Made by a program: the position numbers and the translations under genes. Under the pieces are notes generated by a model that was not told the DNA's origin, ran no database searches, and saw only the letters and a program-made list of their open reading frames with translations. Below, in pieces: positions 9,546 through 17,502 of a stretch of 64,000 bases of DNA. Within the stretch, counting starts at the first letter, position 1. Each line of letters opens with the position of its first letter. The DNA lies in NCBI GenBank assembly GCA_963731125.1, contig CAVSVP010000008.1, positions 372,001 through 436,000 on the forward strand, read 5' to 3'. This DNA is from CAVSVP01 sp963731125 (GTDB lineage: Bacteria > Pseudomonadota > Gammaproteobacteria > Competibacterales > Competibacteraceae).

Positions 9546-10496
9546 TTAGCGATATAGTAGCCGGAGATCTCCTGGTCGATTTGCTGCGCCCCATGAACCC
9601 CGCGCAAGGCCGCCCACACTACTGCCAGGGTGTTGTATGCCACCAACGCCAGACAAAAACCAAACAGCGCCGCCTTCGGATAGCCCAAGGTGTTGATCTC
9701 TGAAGGCAGGTGCCCCTCGAGCTCTTGGAACGCCGTCTCCAGCGTCCAGCGCTTGCGATACAACCGTGCCACCGTCTTTGCCGAGGCCACTTTGCGGGGT
9801 AAATTGGTCAGGATGTAGATGACCCGGTCGCCGTCGCGGGTGGGCTGATCCAACTCTACCCGGATGCGCCGAAACCGATGGGCTTTGCCCGTCGCATCGA
9901 CTACCTGCACCCGCTGTTCCGCTACTTTTCCGGTCTCGATCCGCCCGGCCGAGCACAGCGGACTGAGCACCTCAAAAGGCAGTTTCTGATGCTGGCGCGT
10001 GACAAAGAATGCCCCACGCTGGTCGATCTCGTATACCCACTCCCGGGTGCAGAAGTTGCGATCTTTGATCCACAGGTCGTTGGCCTGAACCGTGGGCAGC
10101 ACCTCGCCCAGCAAGGCGCGCTCCTGAGCATGACCATCTTCACAGGCACACACATCGCTCACCAATCCCAACGCCGGCGCGTACACCACCAGCGATTTAC
10201 CCGGTAGCGCTCCGGCCTGAAGCGTCTGTAATTCCTTGATCCGATGCGCCGTGGCCTCGATGCAATTGCCATCGAGAATCTTCACCCGATAACCCGACAA
10301 CCACGGCTCGCGCGCCCCGCCCAGTTGTTCGATCAACGGCCCCAGAGTGCTCGCACGGTAACGCACCAGCTCCGCTGAGGTGTGTGCCTCCAGGCCATTG
10401 AGCTTGTTGTAGACCGTAAGCGCCTATAAATCGACGTACTAGCGGCGAAGGCCGGAAGCTCCAGACAATACGCTCACAGTCAACCACCGAGGTATT

Positions 10497-10832
10497 GTGA
10501 TGGCGAATACAGAGATCGACCCCAAGACAGAATCCCACCGGGAACCGGACTGGCCCCAGCACTTTGAACGTTGGCGCCAGAGCGGCTTAACGCAAAGCGA
10601 GTACTGCCGGCAGGTGGGGTTATCGCGGCATCGGTTCAAATACTGGCGGCGTAAGCTGGAGCCGGCGGAGGCCCGGCGCCGGAAAAAACGGGAGAGCGGT
10701 TTTGTGCCGGTGCAGGTGCGAGCTTCGACGGAAGCGCCGAGTCTCACGCTGACGTTACCCAATGGGATGGTGTTGCACGGCATCGAGGCGGGGAACGTAG
10801 AGCTGGTCAAGCGGCTGGTGGAGCAGCTATGA
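10497..10832 (+). CDS. tnpA: IS66 TnpA-like accessory protein
   Basis: 111 aa. HFERWRQSGLTQSEYCRQVG followed by LSRHRFKYWRRKL is the IS66 OrfA helix-turn-helix. The stop overlaps the start of the next gene (ATGA, 10829-10832), typical of the IS66 operon. OrfA is needed together with OrfB for IS66 transposition; its exact role is unclear. Confidence 0.88.
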   Translation: MMANTEIDPKTESHREPDWPQHFERWRQSGLTQSEYCRQVGLSRHRFKYWRRKLEPAEARRRKKRESGFVPVQVRASTEAPSLTLTLPNGMVLHGIEAGNVELVKRLVEQL

Positions 10833-11197
10833 AGGAGTATACGCTGCGTCCCTCGAACCAACTGCCTGAGGTGTATCTGTACCGCCAGCCGGTGGATTTC
10901 AGACGAAGCTACCGGGGCCTGGCGGCGATCGTAGAACAGGAACTGGGCCACAACCCGTTCAGCGGCACGTTATACGTGTTTATCAACCGGCATCGTAACC
11001 GAATCAAATGCCTATTCTGGGAAGACAACGGGTTTGTGCTGTATGACAAAGCGCTGGCGGAGGAGAAATTTCGCTGGCCCAAGCACGATCAGGCGGTGCT
11101 CACGGTGACGGGGCAGCAACTGAATTGGCTGCTCGATGGCGATGATCTGGCGCAAATGAGGCCGCACAAAAAATGGCATTATGAAGCGCTTCGATAA
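10829..11197 (+). CDS. tnpB: IS66 TnpB (Orf2-like) accessory protein
   Basis: 122 aa. VYLYRQPVDFRRSYRGLAAI, then the strongly conserved NRHRNRIKCLFWEDNGFVL segment, define the IS66 OrfB family. Translationally coupled to tnpA by a 4-bp overlap. Full length. Confidence 0.92.
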   Translation: MKEYTLRPSNQLPEVYLYRQPVDFRRSYRGLAAIVEQELGHNPFSGTLYVFINRHRNRIKCLFWEDNGFVLYDKALAEEKFRWPKHDQAVLTVTGQQLNWLLDGDDLAQMRPHKKWHYEALR

Positions 11198-11231
11198 TGC
11201 AATAAGCCGCTGAATTGGATATAATAACTCG

Positions 11232-12791
11232 ATGGAATCAAGCCTCCAAACAGCGCCTCGATCTGTCCTATCCGGCCCGTCGTTATCGACCCCGGAAGCG
11301 TTACGCGCCGTGCTGGCTGAGCAGCAGCAGATCATGGCTGAGCAATCGATGATCATCGCCGCGCAGCAAAAACGCCTGGTGTTGTTGGAAGAGCAAATTC
11401 GGTTACTGCGGGCGAAGCGGTTTGGCCGCAGCAGCGAGCAAAACACCGGGCAGCTGGCGCTGCTTGAAGAAGACGAATCCCGCCTGCAGCTGCCTGTCGA
11501 GACGCACCAGACCCCGGACGCTACGTCGAAGAAACGCCGCGGTGGACGTAAAGGCTTATCGGCCGATTTACCGCGCCAGACGATCTATCTGCGCCTGAGT
11601 GAAGAAGAAAAAGCGGGGGCGATCGAGACGTTTTTCGTCAAAGTCAAAGAAGAGCTCGATATCACACCGGCGAAAGTGCAGGTGTTAGCGTATCTGCAGG
11701 AGAAGGCGGTGTTCGTCGAAGCCGGTACCCGGCGGCGGGTCGAAGCCGAACGCCCACGCCACCCGCTGGGCAAAGCCGCGGTCAGTGTCGCCTTGCTCGC
11801 TGATCTGATCGTGGCCAAGTATGGCGATGCGCTGCCGTTGTACCGTCTGGAAGGTATCTTCACCCGCTACGGCGGTAGTGTCACCCGCACCACCTTAGCG
11901 CAATGGCTGATTCAATTGTCGCTGCAGCTGCAGCCGCTGATTAACCTGATGCGCGACGAGCAGCTGGCCAGTGAGTATATCCAGGGTGATGAAACGCGTA
12001 TCCAGGTGCTTAAAGAGCCCGGTTTGAAGCCCACCTCGCATAAATGGATGTGGATTATGCGCGGGGGGCCGCCGGATAGGCCTATCGTCTTGTTCGAGTA
12101 TGACCGTTCCCGAGGCAAAGCGGTGGCCGAGCGTCTGCTGGAAGACTTTAGCGGGTGTTATTTCCAGTCCGACGGCTATAGCAGCTACGATGAGATCTGC
12201 CAGAGAAAAGGCATCATCCATCTGGGCTGCTGGGATCATGCCCGGCGCAAGTTCGTCGAGGCGGAAAAAGGGCAGTCGCCGGGCTCAGCCTCGGTCCGGC
12301 GCAGTTACGCCAGCGAAGCGCTCGACCGGATCCGCGCTCTGTACCTGATCGAGCGTGAGATCGAACCGTTGCCCGCCGCGGAGAAATATCGCCAACGCCA
12401 GCTGCGCAGTATCCCCGCGCTGAACACCTTTTACACCTGGCTGCAGGAGAGCGCTCCGAAACTGGCTAAAGGGGGCCTGACGCGCGAAGCGATTGACTAT
12501 ACGCTGCACCAGTGGCCGAAGCTGACCCGGTATGGTGAAAATGGCATCCTGCGCATCAGCAACTTCCTGGCCGAGAACCACATCCGACCCTTTGCCGTGG
12601 GCAGAAAAGCATGGCTTTTCGCCGATACCCCGGCCGGCGCTCGCGCAAGCGCCGTCTATTTCAGCCTCGTCGAGACGGCCAAAGCCAATGGCCTGGAACC
12701 GTATGATTATTTGTGCCGGGTCCTGCGGCAAATCCCTTATGCGCAGACCGTCGAGGACTGGGAAGCGCTGCTGCCGTGGAATATGAAATAG
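11232..12791 (+). CDS. tnpC: IS66-family transposase TnpC
   Basis: 519 aa. The N-terminus (about residues 20-75) is a leucine-zipper coiled coil (LAEQQQIMAEQSMIIAAQQK, then LLEEQIRLLRAKRFG). A short zinc/helix region and the DDE core follow: YIQGDETRIQVLKEP (Asp), YFQSDGYSSYDEIC (Asp), WDHARRKFVEAEK. The IS66 C-terminal segment RPFAVGRKAWLFADTPAGAR contains the final helix after the Glu-bearing NFLAENHIRP. Length is usual and no lesion is seen. Confidence 0.92.
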   Translation: MESSLQTAPRSVLSGPSLSTPEALRAVLAEQQQIMAEQSMIIAAQQKRLVLLEEQIRLLRAKRFGRSSEQNTGQLALLEEDESRLQLPVETHQTPDATSKKRRGGRKGLSADLPRQTIYLRLSEEEKAGAIETFFVKVKEELDITPAKVQVLAYLQEKAVFVEAGTRRRVEAERPRHPLGKAAVSVALLADLIVAKYGDALPLYRLEGIFTRYGGSVTRTTLAQWLIQLSLQLQPLINLMRDEQLASEYIQGDETRIQVLKEPGLKPTSHKWMWIMRGGPPDRPIVLFEYDRSRGKAVAERLLEDFSGCYFQSDGYSSYDEICQRKGIIHLGCWDHARRKFVEAEKGQSPGSASVRRSYASEALDRIRALYLIEREIEPLPAAEKYRQRQLRSIPALNTFYTWLQESAPKLAKGGLTREAIDYTLHQWPKLTRYGENGILRISNFLAENHIRPFAVGRKAWLFADTPAGARASAVYFSLVETAKANGLEPYDYLCRVLRQIPYAQTVEDWEALLPWNMK

Positions 12792-12836
12792 AGAAAATCC
12801 AGACGTCAAGATACGTCGATTTTTTGGCGCTTACCG

Positions 12837-13516
12837 ATGACCAACTCCCGCCTATCGCCTCCCGCGCACGTCGAGCGCCTGCTCCAACCCAACATGGTGA
12901 TGACCGTCAGGCAGTTACGCCAGGCGCTCAATGAGCGTGCGCGCAGCAGCGTGTTCCGTGATCTCAAGCAGATCGATGTAATCACCAGCTACTCCCACAC
13001 CGGGCAATACCACGCGCTCAAATCGACAGCGAGATTTGATCAACCCGGCTTATGGTTTTTCAACGGCATTGGCTTTGCCCGGTACGGCACGCTGAAGGCA
13101 ACACTGGTCGAACTGATTGCGGAGGCGCAAGCCGGGATGACCCACAAAAAAATATTTTAATTGAATTAAAGACGCTGTTGCGGGTGGCCGTGCAAAACGC
13201 CTTAACGGAGTTGGTGGCGTCAAATACCGTGGGGAGGCGCTTACTGCCCAAGCGGCTCTCGCTCTATGTCAGTCAGGATCGCCACCAGGGCGCGGCGCAA
13301 TTCCGGCGTCGGATGAGCCTACTGGAGAAAGCCGCCGAAACCGTCTTACCCCCGGACAATGTTCGGCTTGAAATCTTGCTGGACATCATTCGAACTACCC
13401 CGCGGCGCACCGATGCGAAGGCCCTGGGTGCGGGGCTCAGAGAACGGGCAATCGCCATCGAGGATCGTGAGGTGACGGCCGTGTTGCGCTACTATGACAT
13501 TAAACAAAACGGATGA
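12837..13516 (+). CDS. Winged-helix protein of an unassigned transposon, -1 frame change
   Basis: Two overlapping frames give one protein of about 225 aa. The first (12837-13160) has a winged-helix core: ARSSVFRDLKQIDVITSYSH and then LWFFNGIGFARYGTL. It ends shortly after a run of seven A (13146-13152, codons CAC AAA AAA). The -1 frame continues as ILIELKTLLRVAVQNALTEL, the expected second half of the helix bundle, to 13516. The last 23 nt overlap the next gene. A -1 slip at the A-run, ribosomal or transcriptional, or a mutation would explain it. Such proteins pair with a DDE protein downstream. The ATG lies 2 nt after the IS66 end, so the native 5' end may be lost. Confidence 0.6.
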
Positions 13517-15263
13517 TGAAATCATCGGTCTGCTACGCGAGAAGATCGCTCGCTTGTGCTTGCGGCTGGCCTCACGGCATTTATTTTCACAACGGCCCCA
13601 GCGGCATTTTTCCCCCATCGCGACGGGCTGTCGGTGCGGCGCCGATACCTGCGTCTTAAAAACACAGCAGAAGAGCCTGGCGACCTTGGCGATTGGGCAG
13701 TTCGAGGCCTTGGAAACACAACGCCATTGCCCTCGCTGTGGCGAGATCTACCGTTCGGAAGAGTTGCGCGCGCTGAGCCCGCAGCGCGGTCAGTTCGGCT
13801 TTGATGTCATTGCGCACATCGGCAGGGCGCTGTTTGTGCACTGCCGCAGCGAGCGGGCGGTGCAGGCCGAGTTGACGGGCGGGAACATCCCCATCTCGAT
13901 CAGTGAGATCAGCTTCCTGGGGAAACGCTTTATCGTGTACCTGGCTTTGGCACACCGGGCATGTCAGGGCGCGCTGCGAGAGCACATGGCCGCCAAGGGC
14001 GGCTATATTCTGCACCTGGATGCCACTGGTGAAGGCGATAGCCCGCCGTTATTCAGCTGTCTCGACGAGATCGGCCGGAGTGTCCTGGGCAACCGAAAAA
14101 TGCCGACCGAAGACAGCGCGCATCTCATCCTCCTGCTGCGCGAGTTGAAAGCGGCTTACGGGACACCGCTGGCGCTGGTGCATGATATGGGCCGGGCGAT
14201 TTTGAAAGCGGTGGCCACCGGGTTCCCCACGGTACCGGACTACCTCTGTCACTTTCATTTGTTGAGAGATCTCGGTAAGGACCTGTTTGATTTCGAGTAC
14301 CGAACGATCCGCCGCTATACCCGGGACTTCAAAGCCAAGGCAACGTTAAGCGAAGCCGGAAAAGCTCTGCATGAGGCGATCGATAACGAGTCGGCGCGCG
14401 CGGACAATCTGCAGACCTACCTGGACAGAAAAGCAGCCGAAAACGACAACCCACCAGCGCTCACCCCCTGGGTCAGCGCTTACCTGCTGGTGGCGTGGGT
14501 TCTGGAAGCCGACAGTGCCTGTGCGGGGGTTGGCTTCCCGTTCGATCGCCCGCACCTGGTATTCTATCAGCGATTACGGGAAGCCTATCCCGCACTCAAG
14601 AAGCTGAAAGCGAAAGGGGTGAGCGTCTTGCCGTTGTCGACTCTGCATCGGATGCTGAGCGACGCCGCCCTGCATAACCTGGTGACGCGAATCGAACAGA
14701 AGATCACCCGCTTTGACCGACTACGAGAGGCGATGCGCATTGCACGCCCAGACTGCGGTCAGGGACTCAACGATGCCGGCGACGGCGAGATCAAGACGAT
14801 AGAAAGTCGTGTCAAAGCGTTGCGCTATTCAAAGACAATAAAAGCCTTATCGGCAAGCGACATCAGTTACCAGAAAATGGCGAAACAGATTGACAAGTAT
14901 TGGGACCAACGCTTTGCCGATCCGATTGCGGTCAACACGCCTGCCGGCACGGTGATGATCCAGCCTCAACGGACCAATAATCTGATGGAGCAATCATTTC
15001 GTTTTCGGAAACGCGACGGGCGGAAGAAGACCGGGCAAAAAGCGTTGAGCAGGACATTGGTGGCCATGCTTGCCGATACCCCACGGGTGCGCAATCTCGA
15101 CAATCCCGACTACATGAGGATTTTGCTCAACGGAAAAGCCACGCTGGCCGCTCGATTTGCCGACATCGACATCCAGCAGCTCCGCGAGGAAGAACAGGCA
15201 AACAACAACCGCTTCCGAAAATATCCTAAAAATATGCGCCGGTTGTTCCGAGTACCGCATTGA
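13494..15263 (+). CDS. Zinc-ribbon DDE-type transposase, family unassigned
   Basis: 589 aa. The N-terminal third has two CxC/CxxC pairs (CRCGADTC and CPRCGEIYRSEE), a zinc-ribbon-like module. Then come candidate acidic residues in the order expected of an RNase-H-fold transposase: YILHLDATGEGDSPP, LALVHDMGRAIL, a CHFHLLRDLGKDLFD helix, and RTNNLMEQSFRFRKRDGR near the C-terminus with the candidate Glu. It overlaps the winged-helix gene by 23 nt. I do not recognise a standard IS family and found no terminal repeats: the left side abuts IS66, and on the right I saw nothing convincing. Confidence 0.65.
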   Translation: MTLNKTDDEIIGLLREKIARLCLRLASRHLFSQRPQRHFSPIATGCRCGADTCVLKTQQKSLATLAIGQFEALETQRHCPRCGEIYRSEELRALSPQRGQFGFDVIAHIGRALFVHCRSERAVQAELTGGNIPISISEISFLGKRFIVYLALAHRACQGALREHMAAKGGYILHLDATGEGDSPPLFSCLDEIGRSVLGNRKMPTEDSAHLILLLRELKAAYGTPLALVHDMGRAILKAVATGFPTVPDYLCHFHLLRDLGKDLFDFEYRTIRRYTRDFKAKATLSEAGKALHEAIDNESARADNLQTYLDRKAAENDNPPALTPWVSAYLLVAWVLEADSACAGVGFPFDRPHLVFYQRLREAYPALKKLKAKGVSVLPLSTLHRMLSDAALHNLVTRIEQKITRFDRLREAMRIARPDCGQGLNDAGDGEIKTIESRVKALRYSKTIKALSASDISYQKMAKQIDKYWDQRFADPIAVNTPAGTVMIQPQRTNNLMEQSFRFRKRDGRKKTGQKALSRTLVAMLADTPRVRNLDNPDYMRILLNGKATLAARFADIDIQQLREEEQANNNRFRKYPKNMRRLFRVPH

Positions 15264-15439
15264 CCTCGCAAAATCATGAAAGCGGCGTCAATGTGAGACG
15301 ATTATGTACCAATCCAACCGTTGTTTGGGGCCATAGGTCAGAGCTGATAAATTCCTTGCAATTCCACGTCAAAATACTTTAGTCTTAGCGCTCAATAAAT
15401 TCAAGTTCTGGCATAGGCAACAAACTAAGGAAGGTTTTA
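15264..15439. other. Intergenic, probable promoter of the kinase operon
   Basis: AT-rich spacer after the transposase. It ends with a good Shine-Dalgarno (AAGGAAGG, about 15428-15435) for the small ORF at 15440. No definite -35/-10 pair can be assigned by eye. Confidence 0.35.
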
Positions 15440-15625
15440 ATGTCGATGCTACCTCAAAGTTTCTACCGCTGCACCACTTTAGCCACAATGGCAGTGGTTC
15501 ACTATAAATCCTCCCTTCTATACTGTACGGGCAAACAGGAATCGAATGACGAACTGCTTAGTTCCTTAAGAGGGAATTCCTTTGCCAACGTCCTCGCGGC
15601 TCAGAAGGATTGCGCTCAGCTATGA
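15440..15625 (+). CDS. Small ORF coupled to the lipoprotein gene
   Basis: 61 aa, no recognisable domain, two Cys, mixed composition. Support comes from context: AAGGAAGG sits about 5 nt before the ATG, and its TGA overlaps the next gene's start in an ATGA quartet (15622-15625), a normal arrangement for translational coupling. It may be a leader peptide or a real small protein. Confidence 0.4.
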   Translation: MSMLPQSFYRCTTLATMAVVHYKSSLLYCTGKQESNDELLSSLRGNSFANVLAAQKDCAQL

Positions 15626-16566
15626 CGCGCGGAACCATCTTGCGTCTAAACAGACAGCTTGCTATCGCATCATTGATCTGCCTTGTGTTGGCAAGTTGCT
15701 CCTCCACCGATGTCAAGACGAAAGCTGAGAAAGAACCAGCCCCTGATCTTTGGTCCGATGCCAGGCCTCTAGAGCCGTCAACAATGGATACCGGCAAACA
15801 GCCCGCCGCTAAATCGAAGGAGGTCGCTCCTTTAGAAAAAACCGTTAGGCCGGTGCCGGAACCTTTCCTTGAGACTGCCAGGACCAGACCTAAAACCAAA
15901 CCAAAACTCGAGTCTAAATCCAAGGCTGAAGCCAAAACCATAAATAGGGCAAAACCGGTTCTGCCACCTTCGACTGTTACCAATGCGGTAAAGGAAAAGC
16001 CGTCAAAGCCCGTCGTAATTGCCAAACTGATCCCGTCCCTGAAAGCCAATGCGGTAAAGGAAAAGCCGTCAAAGCCTGTCGAGATTGCCAAACAGGAGCT
16101 ACTACTGCAATTTCGCCTCGAGCAGTTACCGATGCAGATTTCCGACAACTGGACGCTGGTGCTGGAAACCGATTTGACCACTAGCAAGGCGGCATGCAGG
16201 TTGGTTTCCCGTGAGTTCGTTATGGAGGACGGGCAGGGTATCGCGAAGGTGACCCTAATGGCCTACGCTGATCAGTTGCGCATCAACACCAACTCCAATA
16301 TCGACTTGAGTTACGACGGTGACGGCATTCAGTTTGACGCAAAACCCGAGCTATTTCCCATCGAAGCCCTTGATAGGGAAACCAACTTGGTATTCCGTAG
16401 CTCCGCCAGTGCGATCTATCGGGAGATGCGTGAGGCAGAATTTATGACATTGTTACTGGGTTTCTGGCCCACCTGGCCGGTGACCCGGGTTTATCCGCTG
16501 CAACTTGACTTGGAAGATTTTGATTTTGCATGGTCGGCGATGGAACAGTGTCGAAAAAAACTGTGA
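15622..16566 (+). CDS. Outer-membrane-type lipoprotein of unknown function
   Basis: 314 aa from the ATG at 15622, with AGAAGGA upstream. A signal peptide (RQLAIASLICLVLASC) ends in a lipobox LASC; the following Ser-Ser suggests outer-membrane sorting in the E. coli scheme (inference). Residues ~25-160 are Lys/Pro/Thr-rich low complexity and contain a 22-aa unit repeated twice (NAVKEKPSKPVVIAK / NAVKEKPSKPVEIAK). The C-terminal half is globular (NWTLVLETDLTTSKAACRLV, DADGIQFDAKPELFP-like strands) and unrecognised. It stands 42 nt before the haem-sensor gene, followed by a Ser/Thr kinase, so a role in envelope sensing upstream of the kinase is plausible but inferred. Confidence 0.75.
   Translation: MTRGTILRLNRQLAIASLICLVLASCSSTDVKTKAEKEPAPDLWSDARPLEPSTMDTGKQPAAKSKEVAPLEKTVRPVPEPFLETARTRPKTKPKLESKSKAEAKTINRAKPVLPPSTVTNAVKEKPSKPVVIAKLIPSLKANAVKEKPSKPVEIAKQELLLQFRLEQLPMQISDNWTLVLETDLTTSKAACRLVSREFVMEDGQGIAKVTLMAYADQLRINTNSNIDLSYDGDGIQFDAKPELFPIEALDRETNLVFRSSASAIYREMREAEFMTLLLGFWPTWPVTRVYPLQLDLEDFDFAWSAMEQCRKKL
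15982..16093 (+). repeat. Direct repeat, 66-bp period, within lipoprotein gene
   Basis: Two 46-bp copies (15982-16027 and 16048-16093) beginning AATGCGGTAAAGGAAAAGCC differ at only about three positions. They encode the duplicated Lys/Pro-rich 15-residue unit of the lipoprotein linker. The period is a multiple of three, so copy number can change without breaking the frame. Confidence 0.9.
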
Positions 16567-16608
16567 CGAAATATTTGATGCCATCCGTGATTACAAGGGA
16601 GAAACCCT

Positions 16609-17487
16609 GTGGGATTGCAACTTAAATTCAACCTGGTGATCGTCATCGCATCCATCGTGATAGTGATTACAGGTAGCCTGTTTGCAAGGCAGTACTTTGA
16701 AAGCAATGCACGGGAAGAGGTGATTCGGCAGACGCGAATCATGCTGGAAAGTGCGTTGGCGGTGCGCAGTTATACAGTAAAGGAAATTCGCCCGCTGTTG
16801 GCGGTCCAGCAAAAGCGCCAGTTTTTACCTCAGACAGTCCCCGCCTATGCAGCGTCCCGCTATATGGCCGAGTTGCGGATTAAGCATCCCGAATACAACT
16901 ACCGCGAAGCGGTACTGAACCCCACCAATCCCTCGGACCGTGCACTCGATTGGGAGGCAGATATCATTAATGCCTTTCGTAACGATGTAAGCCAGACTGA
17001 AATCATCGGTGAACGCAAAACCCCAACCGGACGTTTACTGTTTCTGGGAAAGCCTATTACCATCAAGAATGAGGGCTGCCTGACCTGCCATAGTACCCCG
17101 GCCCGCGCACCGAATACCCTGGTCGCCATGTACGGCTCTGCTAATGGATTTGGCTGGAAAATGAATGAAACCGTAGGAGCTCAGATAGTGTCGGTACCCA
17201 TGTCCGTACCCATGGCAGAAGCAGAACAGACTATTCAGACCTTTGTGAGCGCCCTTAGCGGGGTTGTACTTACACTGATTTTACTGCTTAACCTGATGCT
17301 CAACTTTATCGTTATTCGCCCGGTCAAGACCCTGTCAAAACAGGCCGATGAAGTGAGTATGGGGGCCCTGAACGTGGAGGAATTGCCGGTAAAGAGCAAG
17401 GACGAAATCTCTTCCCTGACTCGCTCCATCAACCGGATGCACCGGAGCCTCAGCAATGCCCTGAAAATGCTGGAAGAAAACGATTAA
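16609..17487 (+). CDS. DUF3365 (Tll0287-like) haem-binding membrane sensor with HAMP
   Basis: 292 aa from a GTG start with AAGGGA upstream. TM1 spans about 8-27. The periplasmic domain (30-215) matches the DUF3365 pattern: AASRYMAELRIKHPEYNYRE, LNPTNPSDRALDWE, and a c-type haem motif CLTCH (Cys157, Cys160, His161). TM2 spans about 217-236, followed by a HAMP linker (VIRPVKTLSKQADEVSMG). There is no output domain after HAMP; the protein ends at about residue 292. Only 15 nt separate it from the kinase gene, so it probably signals in trans, perhaps redox or gas sensing. Covalent haem attachment would require the Ccm system and is inferred from the motif. Confidence 0.85.
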   Translation: MGLQLKFNLVIVIASIVIVITGSLFARQYFESNAREEVIRQTRIMLESALAVRSYTVKEIRPLLAVQQKRQFLPQTVPAYAASRYMAELRIKHPEYNYREAVLNPTNPSDRALDWEADIINAFRNDVSQTEIIGERKTPTGRLLFLGKPITIKNEGCLTCHSTPARAPNTLVAMYGSANGFGWKMNETVGAQIVSVPMSVPMAEAEQTIQTFVSALSGVVLTLILLLNLMLNFIVIRPVKTLSKQADEVSMGALNVEELPVKSKDEISSLTRSINRMHRSLSNALKMLEEND

Positions 17488-17502
17488 CCGGCGTGATAGG
17501 CA

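Larger units (their letters stand above)
7617..10415 (-). pseudogene. IS4-family transposase, split by another IS and 5'-truncated
   Basis: The N-terminal portion is at 10415-9546 (YNKLNGLEAHTS, VKILDGNCIEATAHRIKEL, DLWIKDRNFCT, YRKRWTLETAFQELEGHL) and the C-terminal portion at 7878-7617 (GMMIAIPEPEWRVF, AFRKHPRGPKKP). Removing the inserted element and one TTAGCGAT copy joins YYIAN to EIAETHKGMM in frame. The 5' end is missing: the frame stops at the IS66 boundary. It is an IS4-superfamily DDE enzyme with the YREK-type motif YRKRWTLETAFQELE. It is non-functional, and its own IS ends are not recoverable here. Confidence 0.85.
10416..12834 (+). mobile_element. IS66-family element without visible target duplication
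   Basis: Left end GTAAGCGCCTATAAATCGAC and right end complementary to GTAAGCGCCAAAAAATCGAC are typical IS66 terminal repeats. The flanking 8-mers TGTAGACC and CGATGACC differ, so the usual 8-bp duplication is absent. The element separates remnants of two unrelated transposons, which suggests a later deletion or recombination. Confidence 0.9.

Noticed and set aside
13146..13152. Canonical A AAA AAG/C slippery site in the winged-helix gene
   Set aside because: The seven A are in phase CAC AAA AAA, so the classic heptamer rule is not met at the P site; slippage is possible but weaker, and a plain mutation remains open.
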